Origin: a virus
Reading direction: 5' to 3' (one strand)
Length of the DNA stretch: 47,267 nucleotides
IMG/VR virus record: IMGVR_UViG_3300017989_000169
Coordinates: 1 to 47,267 of that record
The notes below the pieces were generated by a model that saw only the letters and a list, made by a program, of their open reading frames with translations, searched no databases and was not told the origin of the DNA. This document shows, in pieces, positions 40,382-47,267 of this stretch. The position numbers were made by a program, and so were the translations under genes. Every line of letters starts with the position of its first letter. Positions within the stretch are counted from its first letter, which is position 1.

Positions 40382-41456
40382 GACCAACATCGAGTGGACG
40401 GAGGAGACCTGGAATCCCGTGACGGGCTGCACGCCGGTGAGCGCCGGCTGCGAGCACTGCTACGCGCGGCGGATGGCAACGCGGCTGGCGGGCCGCTGCG
40501 GCTACCCGAAGGACGAGCCGTTCGCCATCACGCTGCACCCTGACCGGCTGACCCAGCCGCTGCGCTGGCGCAAGCCCAGGACGGTGTTCGTCTGCTCGAT
40601 GGGCGACCTGTTTCATGAGCGGGTGCCCAGCGAGTTCATCGACCAGGTGTTCGCCGTGATGGCGGCCTGCCCGCAGCACACGTTCCAAGTGCTGACGAAG
40701 CGGCCAGAGCGGATGCGGGATTTGCTTGTTCACGAGGACGTGCTATGTGACATCTCACGAGCAGCCAGCAACATGGCACAGCATGAGTTGATTAGCGAGG
40801 ATCGGTACGACGCCATAGATGAGGCGCTCCGCGGAGATTCATCTATCTGGCCGCCCCCCAACGTCTGGCTCGGCGTCAGCGTCGAGGATCAGCAGACCGC
40901 CGACGAGCGTATCCCGCTGCTGCTGCAATGCCCCGCTGCGCTGCGGTTCGTCAGCTGCGAGCCGCTGCTGGGCCCGGTGCGTCTTCAGCGTCAGCTTGGT
41001 TTTGAGTACCGACACCGGCACAAGGATGGCAGTTGGTTCAAGCCGATTCCGGGTAGCTATCCGGTTCGGCTGCTCGACTGGCTTATCGTCGGCGGTGAGA
41101 CCGGCCCCGGTGCCCGGCCGATGCACCCGCAGTGGGCGCGCAGCATCCGCGACCAGTGCCAAGCCGCAGGCGTGCCATTCTTCTTCAAGCAGTGGGGGGA
41201 ATGGTTGCACGGTTCGCAGGTGCCGCCAGTATCGCCTGATCCGCAACAGTGGACGCGCGGACAGCTAGTCCACTGGTTACCCAGCGGCCTCATCACCATC
41301 GCGCCGCGACAGACGGAACACCTGCCAACTCAAATCGTAGATGAGGATGAGCAACATGTGGGGCAGGTAGTGCGCGTTTACCGCGTCGGTCGCAAGCGTG
41401 CCGGGCGGCTGCTGGACGGCCAGCTGCACGAAGCGATGCCGGAGGTGGCGAAGTGA
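40374..41456 (+). CDS. DUF5131 (phage Gp37/Gp68) family protein
   Basis: The 360-residue protein starts MAKTNIEWTEETWNPVTG and has the family cysteine cluster GCTPVSAGCEHCYARRM (Cys19, Cys26, Cys29), a VFVCSMGDLFHERVPSEF block, QVLTKRPERM, WLGVSVEDQQTAD, and DWLIVGGETGPGARPMHPQW. The family has a TIM-barrel-like pattern with iron-sulphur-type cysteines and is widespread in phages; its reaction is not established. I chose the second of two adjacent ATGs (40371/40374) by ribosome spacing from GGGAGG. An insertion after RDLLVHEDVL makes it longer than usual. Confidence 0.85.
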   Translation: MAKTNIEWTEETWNPVTGCTPVSAGCEHCYARRMATRLAGRCGYPKDEPFAITLHPDRLTQPLRWRKPRTVFVCSMGDLFHERVPSEFIDQVFAVMAACPQHTFQVLTKRPERMRDLLVHEDVLCDISRAASNMAQHELISEDRYDAIDEALRGDSSIWPPPNVWLGVSVEDQQTADERIPLLLQCPAALRFVSCEPLLGPVRLQRQLGFEYRHRHKDGSWFKPIPGSYPVRLLDWLIVGGETGPGARPMHPQWARSIRDQCQAAGVPFFFKQWGEWLHGSQVPPVSPDPQQWTRGQLVHWLPSGLITIAPRQTEHLPTQIVDEDEQHVGQVVRVYRVGRKRAGRLLDGQLHEAMPEVAK

Positions 41457-41836
41457 ACGAGCATGAACGGCAACTAGCCGTTACCTGGATTGTTGGTCGC
41501 GACACCGGCCTTTCCTCGAAGTGCATTTGGGCGGTGATGATGGGCCAGCCGATGGCCGAGGCTCAGATTCCCTATGACCTTGACGACTTCGGACGTTGCT
41601 GGCGGCTGCTGGCGTTGATTCCTCGCTGGCGCATGCGCCTGCAGGAGATGGCAGATCGCTACACCGAGTGGGTGCCACTGGTCCGAGAATGGGAAGCGCT
41701 AGAGGCCATCTACGAGCCGATGATAACGACCACGGATGCAGACTACAAGGAGGCGCTCGGCAAGCGGGGATACCAGCTGCTGTGTCGCGTGCGGGGGGAG
41801 ATCGAGCACAACGCAATGCCGGAGGTCAGCAGCTGA
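41453..41836 (+). CDS. Conserved early phage protein of unknown function
   Basis: The 127-residue protein shows a phage-typical pattern: VTWIVGRDTGLSSKCIWAVM, IPYDLDDFGRCWRLLALIP and WVPLVREWEALEAIYEP. It starts at GTG overlapping the DUF5131 stop (GTGA), and its stop overlaps the next start. No function is assigned to this family. Confidence 0.62.
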   Translation: MNEHERQLAVTWIVGRDTGLSSKCIWAVMMGQPMAEAQIPYDLDDFGRCWRLLALIPRWRMRLQEMADRYTEWVPLVREWEALEAIYEPMITTTDADYKEALGKRGYQLLCRVRGEIEHNAMPEVSS

Positions 41837-42282
41837 TGCCTGAGCGCGAGGGCAACGCGGAGATCAAGGAGAGCACGATCTATGCGCGGCTGCGTCGCCT
41901 GCCCGCCGGCTACAAGCTGCGCGCCGGCCCATACACATGGATCAAGGGCCCGGCGGCCGGCGGCGGTACGCCCATCATCTGGACCCGCGAGGATGATCCC
42001 AGCCAGGAGCGCCACCAGCCAGCGTTCGGCAAGATGCTGCACGACCTAATCCATGGTGGCGCCGATGTTCATCTGCCCACGGACGGCCGCAAGGAGCGCC
42101 GCTCGGATATGACCGCGCTCGAGAAGGCTGCCGCAGTGCTGATCGAGGAGCGGCAGCGCAACCGTCGCGAGTATGGGCGGTGCCAGGTACGCGTCGATCA
42201 CGAGCAGGCCAAGCAGACCGAGCTGGACGATGAGCTGAGCGAGATCAACGCCGCGCTGAAGCGGCTGAAGGGGGGCAAGTGA
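41836..42282 (+). CDS. Hypothetical early protein with C-terminal coiled coil
   Basis: The 148-residue protein has an N-terminal beta-rich part (YARLRRLPAGYKLRAGPYTW, GTPIIWTREDDP) and a C-terminal coiled coil (VLIEERQRNRREYGRCQVRV, DDELSEINAALKRLK). ATG 41836 overlaps the preceding TGA. No family is recognised. Confidence 0.55.
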   Translation: MPEREGNAEIKESTIYARLRRLPAGYKLRAGPYTWIKGPAAGGGTPIIWTREDDPSQERHQPAFGKMLHDLIHGGADVHLPTDGRKERRSDMTALEKAAAVLIEERQRNRREYGRCQVRVDHEQAKQTELDDELSEINAALKRLKGGK

Positions 42283-42764
42283 AAGCACTCAGTCTCTGGC
42301 AGCCCTGGGCCTCAGCGATCGCTGTCGGCGCCAAGACGATCGAGACCCGCAGCTGGAGCACCGGCTACCGCGGCCCGCTCCTGATCCACGCGAGCAAGAG
42401 GTTGCACCAACAGGAGTTCTACGAGCTGATCACCAGCCCTGCGTTCGCGCCGATACTCAAGCTATTCAACAACAACCATATGCAGGCCGAGGCGTTGATT
42501 CCGCGCGGCAAGCTGATCGCCGTCGCGGAGCTGGTTGGCTGCTTCCAGTTCCAGTGCCTCCAGGTGGGGAGGACCTACACGCTCGACGACAAGCACGAAG
42601 TGCCGTTCACCGTGCAGGAGCAGCTGCTCGGCGACTTCAGCCCCGGCCGTTTCGGCTGGGTACTGCGCGACGTCCGCCAGCTGCCGGAGCCGATCCCCTA
42701 CCGCGGCAGGCAGGGGCTGTTCGACGTGCCGGATAAGCTGATACCGGAGGAGCTGCGTGGCTAA
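42279..42764 (+). CDS. ASCH-domain protein
   Basis: This 161-residue protein opens with the ASCH hallmark KALSLWQPWASAIAVGAKTI, then ETRSWSTGYRGPLLIHASKR, GKLIAVAELVGCFQF and GRFGWVLRDV. ASCH domains bind RNA or modified nucleosides, and some are amidohydrolases for modified cytidines. In phages they appear in early operons with nucleic-acid genes. GTG 42279 overlaps the previous stop. Confidence 0.82.
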   Translation: MKALSLWQPWASAIAVGAKTIETRSWSTGYRGPLLIHASKRLHQQEFYELITSPAFAPILKLFNNNHMQAEALIPRGKLIAVAELVGCFQFQCLQVGRTYTLDDKHEVPFTVQEQLLGDFSPGRFGWVLRDVRQLPEPIPYRGRQGLFDVPDKLIPEELRG

Positions 42765-43038
42765 GACCTCGACCAGCCGTACACAGAAGCCGCGTCAGCG
42801 CCGCTGGTTTGCCACTGCGCGCCGCCGCTGCGAACTGCTACGCAGCCAAGTGATCCAAGACCCTGCCGAGCTGGAGCTGGCACTGCGCGACCTGCATGTG
42901 GCGCTAGCCGTGATCGATGAGCTGATAAGTCCTACTACGATGCAGGCCCTGGCCGAGCTTGAACTTGGCCGTCTCAGCGACAAGACCGCTGCCGACCTTG
43001 AGCGGGAGATGACCGCCAGTCAGGAGCGCCTGGCATGA
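42757..43038 (+). CDS. Small basic helical protein
   Basis: The 93-residue protein has a highly basic N-terminus (TSRTQKPRQRRWFATARRRC) and an acidic helical remainder (DPAELELALRDLHVALAVID). GTG 42757 overlaps the ASCH gene, with GGAGGAGC upstream. It could be a nucleic-acid-binding or adaptor protein; no family is known to me. Confidence 0.52.
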   Translation: MAKTSTSRTQKPRQRRWFATARRRCELLRSQVIQDPAELELALRDLHVALAVIDELISPTTMQALAELELGRLSDKTAADLEREMTASQERLA

Positions 43039-43301
43039 TCCACGGGCCGGCCAAAGCCTGCGTAGTAGACGCGCTTCGCGCCGAGCTGCGGCGGATCAGC
43101 CCGCGGTGCATCGGTCTGGAGCGGCTGGCCACCAGCGTGCACAGCCTCATCTGTGACGTCCGCGATGCGCTGGCCTACCTGCGGGATCTGGGTGAAGTGA
43201 CCCACGACGCGCACCAAGGGTGGCGGTACGTGCCGCAGTGGGAAGCCGAGCAGCGGCGGCGGATCGAGGAGGCCAGGGCGAGGAGGATTGCCGGCCGGTG
43301 A
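43035..43301 (+). CDS. Winged-helix-like protein
   Basis: The 88-residue protein contains a wHTH-type pattern (GLERLATSVHSLICDVRDAL, then LRDLGEVTHDAHQGWRYV as the wing) and a basic C-terminal helix. It is coupled to both neighbours by four-base overlaps. It may be a DNA-binding regulator of the operon or a helicase loader accessory. Confidence 0.55.
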   Translation: MIHGPAKACVVDALRAELRRISPRCIGLERLATSVHSLICDVRDALAYLRDLGEVTHDAHQGWRYVPQWEAEQRRRIEEARARRIAGR

Positions 43302-45208
43302 AGCTCTCATACAGCCAGGAGCGGGGGAGATTCGAGCTGCGGTTCAAGAGCGCCGATGAGTACCGCGCGTCCGGCTCCTTGCCGCAGCGCCTGAGCTTCC
43401 GGTACGACCCGGACCGCTACGTCTGGCATACGCGCGATGTCCGGCAGGCCGGCCGGCTGGCCAAGTATGCTGACGCTACCGCCAGAGAACGCATCGACCG
43501 CGAGTTCGGCCGCGGCAGCTATGACATCCCGACCACGCTGACCTACCAGGGCGGCGTATTCTACTGCCGCTGCGCGCGGCCCAAGCACTACGTACCGCGC
43601 CGGCTGGCCTTCAGACGCGACGAGGAGCGCGATCTCTGGTACACCCGCGATACGTTCCTGGCGCTGAAGCTGCTCAGGTATGCTGACGATGCGGCCAAGA
43701 CCGTGCTGCTACCGTACCGCAAGGAGCTGCGCCGCCGGCTGAAGCTCAGCCGCGCCCTGGACTCCGACGTACAGATCCCGGTGCCACGCGGCCTCAAGTA
43801 CTTCCCGTACCAGCGCGCCGGCATTGCATACGCGGCCGAACTCGACTCCGTACTGATCGGCGACGAGATGGGCCTGGGCAAGACCATGCAGGCTATCGGG
43901 CTGATCAACCTGCTGGCCGGCCAGATCAACGAGGCGCTGATCGTCTGCCCCGCGAGCCTGAAGCTCAACTGGCAGCGCGAGCTGCGCAAGTGGCTGACTG
44001 ATCTCAGCTACGAGGTCCAGCTGGCCGATAGCCGGTACTGGCCGGAGCTGGGCCTGTTCCAGCGCCGAATCGTGATCATCAACTACGACATCCTCCACAA
44101 GTTCATCGACGAGCTGACGGCCCGCGAGTGGGACCTGCTGATCGCCGACGAGTGCCACAAGATCAAGAACCCAGGCGCGCGGCGCACCACGGCCTTTCGT
44201 CGGATCAAGGGCCGCCGGCGTATCCTGATGACCGGCACGCCGATCGTCAACCGGCCGTCCGAGCTGGCCTCGCTGCTGGCATACCTGGACCCGCCTACGT
44301 ACGGCGGCCGCATCGGGCAGTGGACGTTCATGCAGCGATACTGCCACGGCTACGCCAAGGGCGCATACAACCTGAAGGAGCTACAGCAGCGGCTGCGCGG
44401 CACGGTGATGATCCGGCGGCTGAAGGTGGATGTGCTGACGGATCTGCCGCCGAAGCTGCGGCAGGTAATCGAGCTGCCCGCGGACAGAGACATTCTCAGC
44501 CGAGAGCGCGCGATCCTGTCCCAACTCGGGCTCGTGTTCGAAGGCGAGGCCACGGATGATGCGGCGGCTTTCACGGCGCAGGTGTTGGCGCTGCGCGACG
44601 CCAAGATGGGCGCGGCCGCGGAGATTAGTAAGCTACGGCACGAGACCGCGCTGGCCAAGGTGCCGCAGGTAGTCGACCATCTACGCGAGTGCCTGCACGC
44701 CAGTGAGAAGGTGGTGTGCTTCGCGCATCATCTGGACGTCATCGATCAGATTGCCGCCGAATTCCCCCCGTCCAGTGTGGCAATGCTGACCGGCCAGCAC
44801 TCGCTGAAGGAGCGCCAGGAGGCGGTGGACAAGTTCCAATCAGAGGCCGGCGTGCGGCTATTCATCGGCGGGATACTGGCGGCCGGCGTCGGACTGACGC
44901 TAACCGCGGCCAGCCACGTAGTGTTCGCCGAGATCGACTGGGTACCCGGCAACATGAGCCAGGCGGAGGACCGCTGCCATCGCATCGGGCAGCAGTCGAG
45001 CGTGCTGGTGCAGCATCTGGTACTGGCCGGCAGCCTGGATAGCTACATCAGCAAGATGCTGATTCAGAAGCAGGATGTAATCGACCGGTCGCTTGACCGG
45101 CGGGAAAGTAAACCACAGGAGGATCGAACCAATGGACGCAGAGAAGGCAGTGACGCAGACCTTCCCAGGGCTGACGCTCGAGCGGGACGTGCCGGTGTAC
45201 GCCAATGA
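43298..45208 (+). CDS. SNF2-family DEAD-like helicase with duplicated N-terminal module
   Basis: The 636-residue protein has all SNF2 motifs: IGDEMGLGKTMQAIG (I), LIVCPASLKLNWQREL (Ia), LLIADECHKIKNPGARR (II, DECH), RILMTGTPIVNRPSEL (III), and AEDRCHRIGQQSSV (VI). The N-terminal 130 residues hold two copies of a 60-residue module (LPQRLSFRYDPDRYVWHTRD and VPRRLAFRRDEERDLWYTRD), perhaps an annealing or DNA-binding unit as in SMARCAL1. GTG 43298 overlaps the previous stop. The last 25 or so residues overlap the next gene and look shadow-like. Confidence 0.88.
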   Translation: MKLSYSQERGRFELRFKSADEYRASGSLPQRLSFRYDPDRYVWHTRDVRQAGRLAKYADATARERIDREFGRGSYDIPTTLTYQGGVFYCRCARPKHYVPRRLAFRRDEERDLWYTRDTFLALKLLRYADDAAKTVLLPYRKELRRRLKLSRALDSDVQIPVPRGLKYFPYQRAGIAYAAELDSVLIGDEMGLGKTMQAIGLINLLAGQINEALIVCPASLKLNWQRELRKWLTDLSYEVQLADSRYWPELGLFQRRIVIINYDILHKFIDELTAREWDLLIADECHKIKNPGARRTTAFRRIKGRRRILMTGTPIVNRPSELASLLAYLDPPTYGGRIGQWTFMQRYCHGYAKGAYNLKELQQRLRGTVMIRRLKVDVLTDLPPKLRQVIELPADRDILSRERAILSQLGLVFEGEATDDAAAFTAQVLALRDAKMGAAAEISKLRHETALAKVPQVVDHLRECLHASEKVVCFAHHLDVIDQIAAEFPPSSVAMLTGQHSLKERQEAVDKFQSEAGVRLFIGGILAAGVGLTLTAASHVVFAEIDWVPGNMSQAEDRCHRIGQQSSVLVQHLVLAGSLDSYISKMLIQKQDVIDRSLDRRESKPQEDRTNGRREGSDADLPRADARAGRAGVRQ

Positions 45209-46475
45209 GCAGGGCGAGACCACACCGGCGCGCAGCATGGGCGTGGGCCGCGTGAAGGAGCTGATCGCGGAGTGCACGGACTGGGATGTGCTGAAGCGGC
45301 TGATCGCCGATGACAAGCGCAAGACCGTGAGGAAGGCGGCGCAGGTGCGGCTCGATGAGCTATCGGCCGATGGCCAGCCGGACATGAGCCCGCCGCCCGA
45401 TGACAGCGTACCCCCGCCGGCCGGTACCCCGCCTGAGGCTGTTGGCGATCCCGATGCCGAGCAGCTGTACGCGATGAAGGCCGGCGGCTCCGGGCAGATT
45501 GCCTTCAGTCTGGCTAATCGCGTCTACCACGGCGAGATCACGCGGCAGACCTGCCCGGCCGTCCGAAGCGAAGGGACGGTCATCGACCAGCACACGGAGC
45601 TGGACATCGAGCTGCGCGCCTATCCCGGTGACCTGAGCCTTAGCCAGTACTTCAACTGCGGCTTCATCACAGCGGCGGTCGATGAGGAGCCGGCCGGCGA
45701 GGACGGGGAGGATGGCGAGGTCTTTCAGGAGGACATCGAGGGCGGCGAGCAGCAGCTACGTGAAGGCCGGCGCGGCGTGACCCTGCCCAATCCGGGCGGC
45801 GCCCAGCGCATCGGCATTACCGATCGCGATCACAACGTACAGCTGACCAGCCTCGTCAACGGCGGCCAGCAGCACACGCTGACGCCGCGGTCGATCACCT
45901 GGCTGGGCATCGAACCGGACAAGGACAAAAGCAACACCCACCCGACCGCCACGCTGCACATGCGGCTGTGCAAGCTGCCCCACGAGATGGCGGGCGCCTG
46001 CCGCTGGCTGATGGGGAAGTGGATGATCCGGTTCGTGCTCAAGGAGGAGGAGCAGCGCAACGACGAGCAGAACGCGGAGAGCCACGAGGAGAATCCCGCG
46101 CAGGCCACGGTGCACGACGCACTTCAGGAGGCCGCCAGCGAGCCACAGGAGGGCGAGGCTGAACCGGAGCCCCAGCGCCAGCCCATCGATACCCAGGCGG
46201 GCCACGACGCGGAGTTTGCGCGGTTCTGGGAGCTGATCCAGCCGGCCTACGACATGCTGATCGAGTTCGCCGGCGCGGTGGTCGGCAAGGATGAGAGCAA
46301 GGAATGGTTCGATGAAGCGATCAACGATGAAGGCTACTTGGACCTGCCCGCTATCGCTGACAGCACAACGCTGGTCGAGATGATGGCGGTAGCTGAGGCC
46401 GAGGATGAGCCGGTGGGCAAGTTCAACTGCCGCGCCCTGGCCTGGATCATCGAGAAGCACTACAACGACAACTAG
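45132..46475 (+). CDS. Large acidic early protein of unknown function
   Basis: The 447-residue protein is acidic, with folded-looking parts (residues 115-180, QIAFSLANRVYHGEITRQTC; 240-300, TPRSITWLGIEP and LHMRLCKLPHEMAGACRWLM). They are separated by Glu/Asp/Gly-rich linkers (EEPAGEDGEDGEVFQEDIEG). ATG 45132 has CAGGAGG upstream and starts inside the helicase gene. It lies between helicase and replication initiator, so a replication-related role is likely. No motif identifies it. Confidence 0.58.
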   Translation: MDAEKAVTQTFPGLTLERDVPVYANEQGETTPARSMGVGRVKELIAECTDWDVLKRLIADDKRKTVRKAAQVRLDELSADGQPDMSPPPDDSVPPPAGTPPEAVGDPDAEQLYAMKAGGSGQIAFSLANRVYHGEITRQTCPAVRSEGTVIDQHTELDIELRAYPGDLSLSQYFNCGFITAAVDEEPAGEDGEDGEVFQEDIEGGEQQLREGRRGVTLPNPGGAQRIGITDRDHNVQLTSLVNGGQQHTLTPRSITWLGIEPDKDKSNTHPTATLHMRLCKLPHEMAGACRWLMGKWMIRFVLKEEEQRNDEQNAESHEENPAQATVHDALQEAASEPQEGEAEPEPQRQPIDTQAGHDAEFARFWELIQPAYDMLIEFAGAVVGKDESKEWFDEAINDEGYLDLPAIADSTTLVEMMAVAEAEDEPVGKFNCRALAWIIEKHYNDN

Positions 46476-46514
46476 CTCGCACGGAATCATCAAGGAGATG
46501 GAGTAACAATCGCG

Positions 46515-47267
46515 ATGCCATTAGGGTATTCTCGCAACATATTCCCTGAGCTATTCAGCACTGATAAGTGGCACGATCTCACAGCCGGCCAGGGCTATCT
46601 CTGGCTGTATTTGATCGCCGGTGAGCACCCTACCAGATGCGGCATTGTTCCGATCCGCTACCATGCGATGATCGCATTCAGCAAGGGAACGCTGACCAGC
46701 CGTGCCGAAGTAGATGAAGCGCTGGAGCTGTTCGCCAGTCCGGAGTACGGCTGGGTCGAGACGGACGGCAAGTTCGTGTGGGTCTGCGACTTCATCGAGG
46801 ATCAGACGAACAGCACCAACTGGGCAATAGGCGCCCTGGACGAAGCCTACGAACTGCGCGACAAGACCCATCTGGCCAGCCGGTGTATTGAGAAGTACCA
46901 GCAGCGTTTCGACTGGAAGCCAGGCCCAGAGCGGCCTAAAGGACGGCGTTCGGACGGCAAGCGAACGGCATCCGGACGCCGTACCAAGGGCGTTAAGACG
47001 CCATCCGAACGGCGTCGGACGCCATCCGAACGCAAGAGTCAGAGCCAGAGTCAGTCCCAGGATGAAGCATCCCCCGGAGGGGATGCAGCGGCCAAGGCCG
47101 CTGAGCGCCCGTACACGGATGCTGATCTCGATCTGGCCGGCCGGCTGATAGAGATCATCGAGCGGGTAGCCGCCAGCGGCGAGTATCAGATCATCGCCAG
47201 CCAGGCGCGCAACGTGCAGGCAATCGCCAGCGGGATACACCGAAGCGGCCTGAGCCACGAGCAGATA
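46515..47267 (+). CDS. Replication initiator / replisome organiser (3' partial)
   Basis: The frame starts at ATG 46515 and is open to the window end (251 codons). The N-terminal 110 residues have a phage-initiator feel (MPLGYSRNIFPELFSTDKWH, YLWLYLIAGEHPTRCGIVPI, EVDEALELFASPEYGWVE), like DnaD/O-type winged-helix proteins. A basic low-complexity linker (KGRRSDGKRTASGRRTKG, then SQSQSQSQ) leads to a helical C-terminal part. The linker DNA carries iteron-like repeats, as in lambda O. It follows the recombination/helicase genes. The C-terminal interaction domain lies outside the window. Confidence 0.68.
   Translation, partial: MPLGYSRNIFPELFSTDKWHDLTAGQGYLWLYLIAGEHPTRCGIVPIRYHAMIAFSKGTLTSRAEVDEALELFASPEYGWVETDGKFVWVCDFIEDQTNSTNWAIGALDEAYELRDKTHLASRCIEKYQQRFDWKPGPERPKGRRSDGKRTASGRRTKGVKTPSERRRTPSERKSQSQSQSQDEASPGGDAAAKAAERPYTDADLDLAGRLIEIIERVAASGEYQIIASQARNVQAIASGIHRSGLSHEQI
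46941..47032 (+). repeat. Iteron-like repeats inside the initiator gene (putative origin)
   Basis: GACGCCATCCGAACG occurs perfectly at 46997-47011 and 47018-47032 (21 bp apart). A reverse-oriented near copy, CGTTCGGACGGC, is at 46947-46958, and an imperfect dyad CGGCATCCGGACGCCG is at 46966-46981. The cluster lies within the coding region of the linker of the replication protein, matching the location of lambdoid origins. Confidence 0.6.

Noticed and set aside
46900-47060. CRISPR-like array in the initiator gene
   Set aside because: Repeats are 15 bp with about 6-bp gaps, degenerate and in both orientations within coding sequence; they fit iterons, not a CRISPR.

Overview
The window is most of the genome of a temperate, tailed (siphovirus-type) bacteriophage with high-GC DNA. 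The evidence is a contiguous HK97-type head module, a long-tail module with tape measure and tail-tube genes, a lysis set, a serine integrase, a divergent repressor/Cro-like switch, and an early recombination/replication operon. Both edges cut genes: a portal/head-morphogenesis gene at base 2 and a replication-initiator gene at base 47267. Terminase and most of the portal lie outside. The host cannot be named. Strong GGAGG-type ribosome sites, frequent GTG/TTG starts and apparently leaderless switch genes are compatible with several high-GC bacterial groups.

Layout. 2-7456: head and neck (portal/Mu-F-like C-terminus, prohead protease, major capsid, decoration-like protein, connector, gp10-like, tail terminator, tail tube), interrupted at 3626-4750 by a capsule-synthesis-like glycosyl enzyme. 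7498-17273: tail (frameshifted chaperones, tape measure, distal tail and hub proteins, a fibre-like protein with a Sec signal peptide). 17290-18860: XhlA-like holin candidate, lipoprotein and permuted papain-like enzyme. 18860-24092: an unusual glycan/surface-chemistry cargo (DUF4910/M28-like zinc enzyme, methyltransferase, DUF115-like protein, and a capsule-synthase/DUF115 fusion paralogous to the 3626 gene). 24104-24949: CHAP endolysin. 25114-26524: ParB-like plus Mom-like DNA-modification pair behind three phased operator-like sites. 26484-26559: a deviant tRNA-like sequence.

26566-31211 is mainly minus strand: large serine recombinase, membrane and lipoprotein cargo, a helical unknown and the repressor; one small secreted protein runs the other way. 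A 173-bp switch region holds a near-consensus rightward promoter only a few bases from the Cro-like start codon, and four related 13-bp dyad sites. From 31385 the early operon runs rightward with tightly overlapping genes: small unknowns, a C39-like protein, a membrane lytic transglycosylase, a recombination-associated protein, a RecB-like nuclease, a Rad50/RecF-like ATPase, DUF5131, ASCH and SNF2 helicase proteins, and finally the replication initiator. The initiator carries iteron-like repeats inside its coding sequence, the arrangement of lambda O/ori.

The most notable parts are the split glycan-chemistry cargo, the regulated ParB-Mom pair, the leaderless switch, a repeated hairpin + CTTGGAAACCT leader before two recombination genes, and a structured 480-bp segment (33495-33972) that does not look like ordinary coding DNA. 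All functional calls come from reading motifs by eye; no database search was run.
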